Shown here piece after piece: positions 50,714 through 58,863 of a stretch of 64,000 nt of DNA; the stretch's first letter is position 1; every line of letters begins with the position of its first letter. The notes beneath the pieces were generated by a model. It was not told the DNA's origin. It searched no databases and saw only the letters and a list, made by a program, of their open reading frames with translations. The translations under genes and the position numbers were made by a program. Source of the stretch: Flexifilum sp963727545 (GTDB taxonomy: Bacteria > Chloroflexota > Anaerolineae > Aggregatilineales > Phototrophicaceae). Location: NCBI GenBank assembly GCA_963727545.1, contig CAVSGS010000005.1, forward strand, positions 248,001 to 312,000. Direction: 5' to 3'.

Positions 50714-51328
50714 CTATTTACGCACGCGGTCGTAGAGTAGGCACAGAGCGCCGCTCTCGGTCGGGGTGCTGCTGGTCAGCGACCACGACGACGGCGGTAA
50801 TCCATCCTCCAACAGCCGCGCACCAGCGCCAACGATCTCCGGGCATAGGGTGATGCTGAGGCGATCTAGGGCATCAGCTTCAAGCAGCCGCTTGATAATG
50901 CTGCTGCTGGCGAGCACGATAATGTCGCCGCCTTCATCCTGCCGCAGTTCGCTCACGATCTCAGCCGGATCGCGGTTGACGATCCGGGAATTCGCCCAGC
51001 TAGCCGCTTTGAGTGTGGACGAAAAAACGATCTTCTCCACATCATTAAGCCAGCGCGAGAAAGCCCGGTCGTGCGGATCCGCGTTCTCGTCGTCGGCGAC
51101 ACCGGGCCAGTATGATCCGAAACCCTCGTAGTTTTTTCGACCCAAGAGCACACTAGTCGCCGGACTGGTGACGGCGATCATGTGGTCGCGCGCGCCGTTG
51201 GTGATCGCGTGCGGGACGATCCAGCTCATGTCATAGTCGCCGCCTGAGCCGGTCGTGCGACCGTCAAGCGACAAGCTGATGTTGGCGACGACCGTGCGGG
51301 TGTTGGTAGCCTTCGGTTGAGTAGTCAT
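50714..51328 (-). CDS. RibD C-terminal-domain (dihydrofolate reductase-like) protein
   Basis: 204 residues. VVANISLSLDGRTTG at the start, GRKNYEGFGSYWP (about 65), WLNDVEKIVFSSTLKAASWANSRIV and DIIVLASSSIIKRLLEADALDRLSI match the DHFR-fold RibD-C family common on bacterial chromosomes. These NADPH-dependent reductases mostly have unknown substrates. It lies 97 bp downstream of an AraC-type regulator on the same strand, probably one operon or a regulated pair. Accessory location between direct repeats. Confidence 0.88.
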   Translation of the reverse strand: MTTQPKATNTRTVVANISLSLDGRTTGSGGDYDMSWIVPHAITNGARDHMIAVTSPATSVLLGRKNYEGFGSYWPGVADDENADPHDRAFSRWLNDVEKIVFSSTLKAASWANSRIVNRDPAEIVSELRQDEGGDIIVLASSSIIKRLLEADALDRLSITLCPEIVGAGARLLEDGLPPSSWSLTSSTPTESGALCLLYDRVRK

Positions 51329-51425
51329 GGTTTTATTCCTTCCTTCGACTTCAATTCGGAATGTTCACGATGACTACAGGATATAGCCGGAGCTAAGGCG
51401 CTGTCTTGAACAAAATGGCAAGGAC

Positions 51426-52100
51426 TTATGCAGACTGATGCGCAACTTGCGCAGGCGTGTAGCCGGTAAGCTGCTTGAGGTAGCGCGTGAGGTGGGGTTG
51501 GTCGGCATAGCCGGTCTGAAACACGACGTCTTGGATCGAATGCCCTTGCTGCAAGAGCGCCAGCGCCCGTTCGACCCGCTGCAACTGCAAAATGTGATTC
51601 TGCGACTGCCCGGTGACTTGCAAAAAGCGGTGGCGGACGGTGCGGTCGGCGACCGGCGGTATTTGCCCCATAAGCGCCGCCTTCACCACCGGATCAGTCA
51701 CGAGCAACTCCTCGCGCACCAGCCGATCAACAAACGTATCGGCATTGCCGTAGTTCGGGAACTCCCACGCCGAACTTTTTAGCCAGAAGGATCGGCTTGA
51801 CGCTTCGGGCAGCAGCAGTTCGGCATCGCGGACGTTAACCGTCGGCAGATGGGGCATAAAAGTGCCGAGCTTGAACCGGATCCAGAGCACTTCCGCGTCC
51901 TTGATCCATGACGTGACGCCGGAGGTCATCCACGGTCCAACGACCAGCGGGCGGACGCGCCCCTGCCACGTCGAGAACACCAGATACCAGTGTGACGACG
52001 CCGGACGAGTGACTGATGCGTCGGCGACCGTGATGCCGCGCATCACTTTGTCGATATAAGGCGAATCGGATAACCGCTCCTCATAGATCAGGTCGTTCAC
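51426..52100 (-). CDS. AraC-family transcriptional regulator
   Basis: 224 residues from a GTG at 52100, with GGAG 8 bases upstream; a longer in-frame reading to 52214 adds sequence unlike the family. The C-terminal DNA-binding domain has two helix-turn-helices: RVERALALLQQGHSIQDVVFQTGYADQPHLTRYLKQLTGYTPAQ shows the conserved second motif. The N-terminal ~130 residues (YEERLSDSPYIDKVMRGITV, SHWYLVFSTWQGRVRPLVVG) resemble the ligand-sensing domain seen in one AraC subgroup (DUF6597 type). Likely controls the adjacent DHFR-like gene. Confidence 0.88.
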   Translation of the reverse strand: MNDLIYEERLSDSPYIDKVMRGITVADASVTRPASSHWYLVFSTWQGRVRPLVVGPWMTSGVTSWIKDAEVLWIRFKLGTFMPHLPTVNVRDAELLLPEASSRSFWLKSSAWEFPNYGNADTFVDRLVREELLVTDPVVKAALMGQIPPVADRTVRHRFLQVTGQSQNHILQLQRVERALALLQQGHSIQDVVFQTGYADQPHLTRYLKQLTGYTPAQVAHQSA

Positions 52101-52235
52101 AACGCTGCTCCGGCAAGTGATTGGATAGGCAAAGTATACTCTAGGCGCGGCGTGAAATGAATTCCGCGCGTAGGTTTTGATGATCGGACGACCGACAAAC
52201 GTGACGCCAACCAAGTCGTCAGCCGAGCGTGCGTT

Positions 52236-52322
52236 TTCCGTTCCGGCGCGGCGTGCTATACTCTTATCTAATACATTCGTTCTAGACGAGGGCGCGCATG
52301 ACCAACCGCGAGATAGCCGATA
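52236..52322 (+). repeat. Direct repeat of the polX promoter and first codons (functional copy)
   Basis: Partner of 50543-50629. Contains TATACT (52257-52262), the best -10 candidate for polX, and the polX ATG at 52298. Confidence 0.85.
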
Positions 52323-54031
52323 TTTTCGACAATATCGCCGACATGCTGGAGATCAAAGGCGAGATCATCCATCGCATCATGGCGTACCGTAATGCCGCCG
52401 GTGCGATCCGCGACCTGCCCCGCGACATCAACGCCATCGCCGCCGAGGATGACCTCGGCTCGATCCCGTTTGTCGGCAAGATCATCGGCGAGAAGATTCA
52501 GGAAATGCTCGACACCGGCAAGCTCGAATTCTACGAGGGTCTGAAAGCGGAAGTCCCGGTCGGCGTGGTCGACATTCTGCACGTCAACGGCGTCGGACCG
52601 AAGAAAGCGAAATTGTTCTGGGATCAGGGCATCACCACGCTGGAGGCACTCGAAGCCGCCGCCCGCGAGGGCAAGCTCAACGGGATGCCGGGCATCGGCA
52701 AAAAGAGCGAGGCGAAAATCCTCGACGGCATCGAGTCGCTCAAGCGGCGCGCCGCCAACACCCGCACCTCGATCGGCGTGGCGCTGCCGCTGGCGGAGAG
52801 CATCCTCGCGCGGCTGCTGGCGCTGCCCCAAGCCCTTGAGGGCACCGTCGCCGGGAGCATCCGGCGCGGTCGCCCGACCATCGGCGACATGGACTTGCTG
52901 GTCGCCAGCACCGATCCCATGCCGATCATGGACGCTTTCGTCGGCATGGACGAAGTCGCCCGCGTGCTCGGTCACGGCGAGACCAAAAGCTCGGTCGAAC
53001 TCCACAGCGGGATGCAGGTCGATCTGCGCATCCTGCCGCCGGAACGCTGGGGCACGGCGCTGCAATATTTCACGGGATCGCAAGCGCACAACATCCATAT
53101 CAGGGAGATCGCGTTAGCGCAGGGCTACAGCCTCAACGAGCACTCGCTGACGCAGGTCGAGAGCGGCGAGAATATCTACTGCGCCACCGAAGCAGAAGTC
53201 TACGACAAGATCGGGCTGGCGTGGATTCCGCCGGAAATCCGCGAGGATTGGGGTGAAATCGAGGCGGCGCAGCAAGGTAAGCTGCCGAACCTGATCACGC
53301 TCGACGACATGCGCGCCGACCTGCACATGCACACGGTTTGGAGCGACGGCAAATTCAGCGTCCGCGAGATGGCGGAGGCGGCGCTCGAACGCGGGCGCGA
53401 ATACATCTGCATCACCGATCACTCGCAGGGCGCAACCATCGCCAACGGCTTGAGCGTCGAGCGGCTGCTGCAGCAGCACGAGGAAGTCCGCCAAGTCGAC
53501 GCCGAGCTGCGCCCGTTCCGCGTCTTTCACGGCACCGAGATGGAAATCCGCGCCGACGGCACGCTGGATTTTCCCGACGAGGTGTTGGAAATGCTGGATT
53601 TCGTGGTCGCGTCGCTGCACGTCGGCTTACGCCAGCCGCGCGAACAGGTGACGGCGCGCATCCTGAACGCGATCAATAATCCGCACGTCGACCTGATCGG
53701 GCACCCACGCGGGCAGTTGATCCTTGAGCGCGATCCGGCGGATCTCGACATGGATCAGGTCTTCGCGGCAGCCAAGCAAAGTGGGATTGCGCTGGAAATC
53801 AACGCCAATCCGCACCGGCTCGACCTCGAAGCCCAGTACGCCCGCCGCGCCGTCGAACTGGGCATTCCGCTGTGCATCGATACCGACGCCCACCGCATCG
53901 AGCAGATGGATTTACTGCGTTACGGCATTATCACAGCGCGGCGCGGCTGGGTCGAAGCCAAATCGGTGATCAACACGTGGTCACTCGATCAGTTTTTGGA
54001 ATGGGTAACCAAGCGAGGACATCATGCCTGA
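52298..54031 (+). CDS. polX: DNA polymerase X family protein with PHP domain
   Basis: 577 residues. N-terminal family X polymerase: helix-hairpin-helix segments (IPFVGKIIGEKIQEML, HVNGVGPKKAKLFWDQG, GMPGIGKKSEAKIL), then TVAGSIRRGRPTIGDMDLLVAST with catalytic Asp residues near 207-210 and VDLRILPPERWGTALQYFTGS. C-terminal PHP domain from about 340: ADLHMHTVWSDGKFS, CITDHSQG, HGTEMEIRADGTLD and LEINANPHRLDLE provide metal ligands for 3'-5' exonuclease or AP-endonuclease activity. Acts in base-excision repair. GAGG before the start. Overlaps the SH3 gene by 8 bp. Confidence 0.95.
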   Translation: MTNREIADIFDNIADMLEIKGEIIHRIMAYRNAAGAIRDLPRDINAIAAEDDLGSIPFVGKIIGEKIQEMLDTGKLEFYEGLKAEVPVGVVDILHVNGVGPKKAKLFWDQGITTLEALEAAAREGKLNGMPGIGKKSEAKILDGIESLKRRAANTRTSIGVALPLAESILARLLALPQALEGTVAGSIRRGRPTIGDMDLLVASTDPMPIMDAFVGMDEVARVLGHGETKSSVELHSGMQVDLRILPPERWGTALQYFTGSQAHNIHIREIALAQGYSLNEHSLTQVESGENIYCATEAEVYDKIGLAWIPPEIREDWGEIEAAQQGKLPNLITLDDMRADLHMHTVWSDGKFSVREMAEAALERGREYICITDHSQGATIANGLSVERLLQQHEEVRQVDAELRPFRVFHGTEMEIRADGTLDFPDEVLEMLDFVVASLHVGLRQPREQVTARILNAINNPHVDLIGHPRGQLILERDPADLDMDQVFAAAKQSGIALEINANPHRLDLEAQYARRAVELGIPLCIDTDAHRIEQMDLLRYGIITARRGWVEAKSVINTWSLDQFLEWVTKRGHHA

Positions 54032-54707
54032 GCAGCCATCCGATCAACTCGACGATACCCAAAACTTGACCGGTACTCAACCGCTCGATTTGCCGGAATG
54101 GACGCCGCCGTCACCAGTGACGACTGGACCGCCCACCCCGCCGCCACAGCGCGGCGCTCGCAAGCGCAAGCCGCGGGATCGAACGCGCAGCGCGTGGTAT
54201 CTCCCGGCATGGTCGGTCGGCTTGATGCTGCTGCTGGTCTTCGGCATCACCGGGGCGATCGTCATGTTGGTCTACACGCTCGGCGGACGCACCGGAACCG
54301 GCGGCGAGCCGCGCGTCCTGATCATCACCGCCGAGCCGACCGCCACGCCCGCGACGCTGCCGACCAACGCGCCAACCATCGCCAGCGGAGAGGTGCAGAG
54401 CTTCGGGATTCCGCTGCCGACCTTCGCGCTGGAAGGTCCCACCCTGCCGCCGATCATCCTTTCGCCGACGCCGTTGAGCATCACCATCGGCTCGACCGTG
54501 ATCGTCAACAGTGACACGCTCCGAATCCGCCCGGAGCCGAGTTTGGATAATACCGAGAAGTTTTTCGCCAACCAGAACGACCGCTTCACGGTGATCGGCG
54601 GACCGGAGCAAGGCAGCGGTTTGACGTGGTGGCAGGTCCAAGACCCGGACGATCCAACTCGCAACGGCTGGGCTGCCGCCGATTATCTCGACGTGGCGGT
54701 GCAGTAG
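54024..54707 (+). CDS. Membrane-anchored protein with extracellular SH3-like domain
   Basis: 227 residues. About 55 cytoplasmic residues rich in Pro and Arg (LPEWTPPSPVTTGPPTPPP), one transmembrane helix (about 58-82, VGLMLLLVFGITGAIVMLVYTLG), a Pro/Thr-rich extracellular linker, and a C-terminal bacterial SH3 domain (from about 160: VNSDTLRIRPEPSL, ENDRFTV-like NQNDRFTVIGG, WWQVQDPDDPTRNGWAAADYL). Such domains bind cell-wall or surface polymers. Translationally coupled to polX by an 8-bp overlap, though the functions appear unrelated. Confidence 0.85.
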   Translation: MPEQPSDQLDDTQNLTGTQPLDLPEWTPPSPVTTGPPTPPPQRGARKRKPRDRTRSAWYLPAWSVGLMLLLVFGITGAIVMLVYTLGGRTGTGGEPRVLIITAEPTATPATLPTNAPTIASGEVQSFGIPLPTFALEGPTLPPIILSPTPLSITIGSTVIVNSDTLRIRPEPSLDNTEKFFANQNDRFTVIGGPEQGSGLTWWQVQDPDDPTRNGWAAADYLDVAVQ

Positions 54708-54772
54708 GCATTTACCTCACCCCCTAACCCCCTCTCCATGTAATGGGGGAACAAAGCGTATGAGGCGAACTT

Positions 54773-54893
54773 AGGTGACGTGAATTATGGTTAAGAAATC
54801 TGAGGGAAGATTTTCGCCGTAGGGGCACGATATATCGTGCCCCTACACGAGAAAACCAACTTGCAGAGCCAGCTTACCCATAATCCACGTTAG
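54773..54893. mobile_element. MITE-like element, copy 2, with a GTAGGGGC palindrome at its centre
   Basis: Terminal inverted repeats ACGTGAATTATGGTTAAG (54778-54795) and CTTACCCATAATCCACGT (54873-54890), 16 of 18 positions complementary. The centre is a perfect palindrome, GTAGGGGCACGATATATC... (54819-54846). It aligns with 28565-28678 in inverted orientation. Noncoding; fills most of the spacer before ligA. Confidence 0.7.
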
Positions 54894-54938
54894 GTACGAA
54901 AACATTGTTTCGGGTGAATCTCTGATCAGGAAACATCT

Positions 54939-56969
54939 ATGTCTGACGATCTCGCGCAGCGCGCTGCTGAACTCCGCAGCCAACTGAATTACCACATCTA
55001 CCGGTACAACGTCCTCGCCGACCCGGTGATCACCGATCCGGAGTACGACGCGCTTTACAACGAACTGCTGGCGCTGGAAGAGGCGCATCCCGAACTGGTC
55101 ACACCGGATTCGCCGACGCAGCGCGCCGGGAGCGACCTCTCGGAGGACTTCCCCAAGGTGCGCCATCCTGCGCCGATCTTGAGCCTCGCCAACGCTTACG
55201 ACGACGAAGGCATTCGCGCGTGGGAAGAACGCAACCTCAAGCTGCTGCCATCGGGCACCGAACTCGACTACACGCTAGAGCCGAAGCTCGACGGCTTGAC
55301 GGTCGTGCTGACTTACGAGAGCGGCGTGCTCACGCTGGCGGCGACGCGCGGTAATGGCGAGGTCGGCGACGTGGTGACGCCCAACATCCGCACGATTCGC
55401 AGTATCCCACTGCGGATTCCCACCAATCCCGCCAAGCCGCCCGCTCCGGAGCGGCTGGTCGTGCGCGGCGAAGTCATGTTCCTCAAGTCGGATTTCGAAG
55501 CGCTGAATCAGCGCCAAACCGAGCAAGGACTGCCCGTATTTATCAATGCCCGTAATGCGGCGTCGGGCGCACTCAAGCAGAAGGATTCGCGCGTGACCCG
55601 CTCGCGCGCGTTGACCGCCTTCTTCTACCAGATCGTCGAATCGGTTGGGATAACGCGGGATACGCTGGATAAGCAGTGGGATATGCTGGAATACTTGCGG
55701 GATATGGGATTCCTGACCGCGCCCGATGCGCGATTCTATCCCACCTTAACCGACATTATCCAGCAGATTCCCGCGTGGGAATCCCGCAGAAACCAACTCG
55801 ACTACGAGATCGACGGGATTGTGATCAAGGTTAACGACCTCAATATCGCCCGCGAGTTGGGTGTTGTGGGAAAAGACCCGCGTGGCGCGCTCGCTTACAA
55901 GTTCCCGGCGCAGGAAGCGACCACCAAATTGTTGGATACTGTGGTTAATGTGGGGCGAACGGGGCGCGTCGTCCCCAACGCCGTGTTGGAGCCGGTCTTC
56001 ATCGGCGGCGTGACCGTCAGCAGCGCGACGCTGCACAACTTTGACTATGTGAAATTGTTGGATATTCGCGTCGGCGATACCGTGATCGTCAAGCGTGCCG
56101 GTGACGTGATCCCCAACGTAGTCGGTCCGGTACTCGGCGCGCGCACCGGTGACGAGCGCGAAATCGTGCCGCCGGAGCGCTGCCCGTTCTGCGACACGCC
56201 GCTGATTCACCCCGAAGGCGCGGTCGATTGGTACTGCCCCAACGTCCACTGCCCGGAGCGCGTTTACCGACAGGTCGAATTCTTCGTCTCGCGCGGCGCA
56301 CTCGACATCGACGGCATGGGCGGGCAGACCGTCCGCACGCTGATCGCGCAGGGGCTGATCGAGGACGAGGGCGACATCTTCAGCCTGTCCGCCGAAGACC
56401 TGCTGCCGCTGGAAAAGTTCGCCGAAAAGCGCGTCGAAAACCTGCTCGCCTCGATTGAAGCCGCCAAACACCGCCCACTCGACCGCGTAGTCACCGCGCT
56501 GGGGATCGAGGGCGTCGGCTCGACCGTCGCGGCGTCGCTGGCGTCGCATTTCGGCTCGGTCGACGCGCTCGCCGCCGCGTCTGCCGAAGACCTCGAAGCC
56601 GTCGATGGGATCGGCAGCGTGCTGGCGGAGAGCGTCGTCGCATGGTTCGCCGATCCCTATCACCAGTCGGTGTTGGAGAAACTGCGCGCCGCTGGCGTCG
56701 AGATGACGGCGCAGGCGCGCGAGCAAGCCGGTAATCAGCTTGAGGGATTGACCTTCGTACTCACCGGCACGTTACCCACTTTATCCCGCGACGAGGCGAC
56801 CGAATTGATCGAGGCGCACGGCGGCAAAGTGACGAGCAGCGTCAGCAAGAAAACCAGCTACGTCTTGATGGGCGATTCACCGGGCAGCAAAGCCGAGAAA
56901 GCCGCCAAGCTCGGCGTCGCCATCATCAGCGAAGATGAATTAAGGCAGCTTTTAGCCGTCAGCGATTAG
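54939..56969 (+). CDS. ligA: NAD-dependent DNA ligase
   Basis: 676 residues, essential for joining Okazaki fragments. Domain Ia: LNYHIYRYNVLADPVITDPEYDALY. Adenylation domain: catalytic Lys in LEPKLDGLTV near residue 116. OB fold: VGRTGRVVPNAVLEPVFIGG. Zinc finger with four Cys: ERCPFCDTPLIHPEGAVDWYCPNVHC (near 410). Helix-hairpin-helix region (ALGIEGVGSTVAASL, DGIGSVLAESVVAWF). C-terminal BRCT domain from about 598 (FVLTGTLPTLSRDEATELIEAHGG). Complete and normal. Confidence 0.97.
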   Translation: MSDDLAQRAAELRSQLNYHIYRYNVLADPVITDPEYDALYNELLALEEAHPELVTPDSPTQRAGSDLSEDFPKVRHPAPILSLANAYDDEGIRAWEERNLKLLPSGTELDYTLEPKLDGLTVVLTYESGVLTLAATRGNGEVGDVVTPNIRTIRSIPLRIPTNPAKPPAPERLVVRGEVMFLKSDFEALNQRQTEQGLPVFINARNAASGALKQKDSRVTRSRALTAFFYQIVESVGITRDTLDKQWDMLEYLRDMGFLTAPDARFYPTLTDIIQQIPAWESRRNQLDYEIDGIVIKVNDLNIARELGVVGKDPRGALAYKFPAQEATTKLLDTVVNVGRTGRVVPNAVLEPVFIGGVTVSSATLHNFDYVKLLDIRVGDTVIVKRAGDVIPNVVGPVLGARTGDEREIVPPERCPFCDTPLIHPEGAVDWYCPNVHCPERVYRQVEFFVSRGALDIDGMGGQTVRTLIAQGLIEDEGDIFSLSAEDLLPLEKFAEKRVENLLASIEAAKHRPLDRVVTALGIEGVGSTVAASLASHFGSVDALAAASAEDLEAVDGIGSVLAESVVAWFADPYHQSVLEKLRAAGVEMTAQAREQAGNQLEGLTFVLTGTLPTLSRDEATELIEAHGGKVTSSVSKKTSYVLMGDSPGSKAEKAAKLGVAIISEDELRQLLAVSD

Positions 56970-57040
56970 CGGTTGGTTCGTAGTTTTTAGTTCTTTGTCT
57001 TTGGTTTTTAGCTGAAAGCTGACTGCTGATAGCTGCCAGC
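56966..57040. repeat. Degenerate TAGCT/TTTTAGC repeats
   Basis: The spacer between ligA and the methyltransferase gene is made of units such as GATTAGCGG, TAGTTTTTAGTT, TTTTAGCTGAAAGCTG and GCTGATAGCTGCCAGC, akin to 47393-47480. Confidence 0.5.
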
Positions 57041-57058
57041 TTCTTTTCAGGAGTACTC

Positions 57059-58297
57059 ATGCCCGGAACGATTGTTATCAAGCCGAACCGCGAGAAACCG
57101 ATTCGGAATCAGCATCCGTGGATTTTCTCCGGCGCGATCGAGGCGGTGCGGGATAATCCCGCCCCCGGCGACGTCGTGACCGTGTTATCCCACAGCGGCG
57201 CGTTTCTCGCGCGCGGCTACTGGAATCCCAAATCGCAAATTCAAGTCCGCATCCTCACGTGGCAGGACGAACCCATCAACGAGGGTTGGTGGTGGCGGAT
57301 GATTCACCGCGCCGTCGCGCTGCGCCGCGAGTTGTACCTCTCGCCTGATGAACCACCGACCAATGCTTACCGTCTGATCAACGCCGAGAACGATTTTCTA
57401 CCCGGACTGATCGTGGATCGCTACGGCGATTGGCTCGTCCTTCAAGCACTCACATTGCACGTCGATCAGCAGAAGCGCGAACTCGCCCAACTGCTGGTCG
57501 AAGTCTGCGCGGAGTTCGACCTTGAAATCAAGGGCGTGTACGAGCGCAGTGACGTGGATGTGCGCGGCAAAGAAGGGTTGAAACAGGAAACCGGGCTGCT
57601 GCTCGGCGAAGAACCGCCCGAACTGATCTGGATTGGCGATCTAGCGCGGGTCATGATCCCGGTGGACGTGCGGCACGGGCACAAAACCGGCGGCTATCTC
57701 GACCAAGCGCACAACCGCTGGCTGTTCTTCGAACTGTTCTCGATGAGCCGGGAATTCGAGGTGTTGAACTTGTTCAGCTATACCGGTGGCTTCGGCTTGT
57801 TCGCGGCAGCCTTCGGCGGACGTCGCATCATCAACGTCGATGCGTCACGCGAGGCGTTGGAACTCGCCGAAAAAGCCATGCTCAATATTTTCGACCCGGA
57901 CGACGAAAATGAGACCAAATCGTCGGAGTACATTCAAGCCGACGTGTTCGAATACCTGCGCGATGCCGTCGCTGCGGGCGATCAGTTCGATGTTGTGGTC
58001 TGCGACCCGCCCAAGTTCGCCCACAACGCCGGACAGGTCGAGAAAGCGGCGCGCGGCTACAAAGACCTCAACCTGAACAGCTTCAAGCTGGTCAAACCGG
58101 GCGGCTACCTGATGACGTTTTCGTGCTCCGGCGCGATCAGCCGCGACCTGTTCCAGAAAATCGTCTTCGGTGCGCTGGCGGATTCCGGTCGGCAGGCGCA
58201 GATCGTCCGCTTCCTCAGCGCCAGCGACGATCACCCGGTCGCGCTGACCTTCCCGGAAGGCGAATATCTCAAGGGCTTGCTGCTCCGCGTGTACTAA
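57059..58297 (+). CDS. rlmI: Class I rRNA (cytosine-C5) methyltransferase, RlmI-like
   Basis: 412 residues. N-terminal PUA domain (GTIVIKPNREKPIRNQHPWIFSGAI; GDVVTVLSHSGAFLARGYWNP), a middle EEHEA-like region, and a C-terminal SAM-dependent methyltransferase: EVLNLFSYTGGFGLFAAAFGGRR (motif I near 236), INVDASREALELAEKA, and the catalytic DVVVCDPPKFAHN (about 318) followed by LMTFSCSG with a conserved Cys. It should methylate a cytosine of 23S rRNA. Starts after GGAGTACTC, normal length. Confidence 0.92.
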   Translation: MPGTIVIKPNREKPIRNQHPWIFSGAIEAVRDNPAPGDVVTVLSHSGAFLARGYWNPKSQIQVRILTWQDEPINEGWWWRMIHRAVALRRELYLSPDEPPTNAYRLINAENDFLPGLIVDRYGDWLVLQALTLHVDQQKRELAQLLVEVCAEFDLEIKGVYERSDVDVRGKEGLKQETGLLLGEEPPELIWIGDLARVMIPVDVRHGHKTGGYLDQAHNRWLFFELFSMSREFEVLNLFSYTGGFGLFAAAFGGRRIINVDASREALELAEKAMLNIFDPDDENETKSSEYIQADVFEYLRDAVAAGDQFDVVVCDPPKFAHNAGQVEKAARGYKDLNLNSFKLVKPGGYLMTFSCSGAISRDLFQKIVFGALADSGRQAQIVRFLSASDDHPVALTFPEGEYLKGLLLRVY

Positions 58298-58309
58298 GCG
58301 GCATCCTGA

Positions 58310-58345
58310 GTGACGAGTGTTGAGTTAGGCATCAGCACTCGTCAC
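58310..58345. terminator. Bidirectional hairpin between convergent genes
   Basis: GTGACGAGTGTTGA (58310-58323) pairs with TCAGCACTCGTCAC (58332-58345), with one T-G pair and an 8-base loop. It lies exactly between the stops of the methyltransferase and VOC genes. No T-run on either side, so action as a terminator is likely but not certain; the sequence also resembles the GAGTGCTGA repeats. Confidence 0.55.
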
Positions 58346-58350
58346 CGACC

Positions 58351-58773
58351 CTAGCTTTGCTTATCGCCTCTGAAAATCCACTGGATGCCGAATTTGTCGA
58401 AGAACTGTCCGTAGACACCGAACGGTAAATCGTGCAGTTCTTGGAAATGCGCCTGATCTGCGCCTTCGGCGAGCCGATCAAAAATCGCCTTCAACTCAGC
58501 GTACGTATTGCCGATCACAAAGATGGCGAAGGTATTGCCTTGAATGGGGTCAAACTCCGGCGACGCCATCCAGTCGGTCGCCGAGATTTCAATCTCGCCG
58601 CTCTTGAGATGCGCGTTGATCATCCGGTTGTGCTTCTCCGGGGGAAGCTGATCTTTCATGGGGGAATCGCCTAGTTTGACAAGACTGAGTTCACCGCCAA
58701 GACACTCGTGGTAAAACGTCATTGCCTCAGCACAATTGCCATCAAACAGGAGAAACGGTGTACAGCGTAACAT
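58351..58773 (-). CDS. VOC-family (PhnB/glyoxalase-like) protein
   Basis: 140 residues of the vicinal-oxygen-chelate fold, PhnB-type. TPFLLFDGNCAEAMTFYHECLGGELSLVKLGDSP at the start and LPFGVYGQFFDKFGIQWIF at the end are highly characteristic; INAHLKSGEIEISATDWM lies between. Function of this subgroup is mostly unknown; some bind metals or antibiotics. Single gene, convergent with the methyltransferase. GAGG upstream of the ATG. Confidence 0.9.
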   Translation of the reverse strand: MLRCTPFLLFDGNCAEAMTFYHECLGGELSLVKLGDSPMKDQLPPEKHNRMINAHLKSGEIEISATDWMASPEFDPIQGNTFAIFVIGNTYAELKAIFDRLAEGADQAHFQELHDLPFGVYGQFFDKFGIQWIFRGDKQS

Positions 58774-58863
58774 GGGTCATCACCTCTGAAGGGTGTCCGT
58801 CGCTGAATCTGTGTCCTTCTACTGCCGTAGGCGGACATTTTCAGCGCGCAGACTGTCTTTCAC

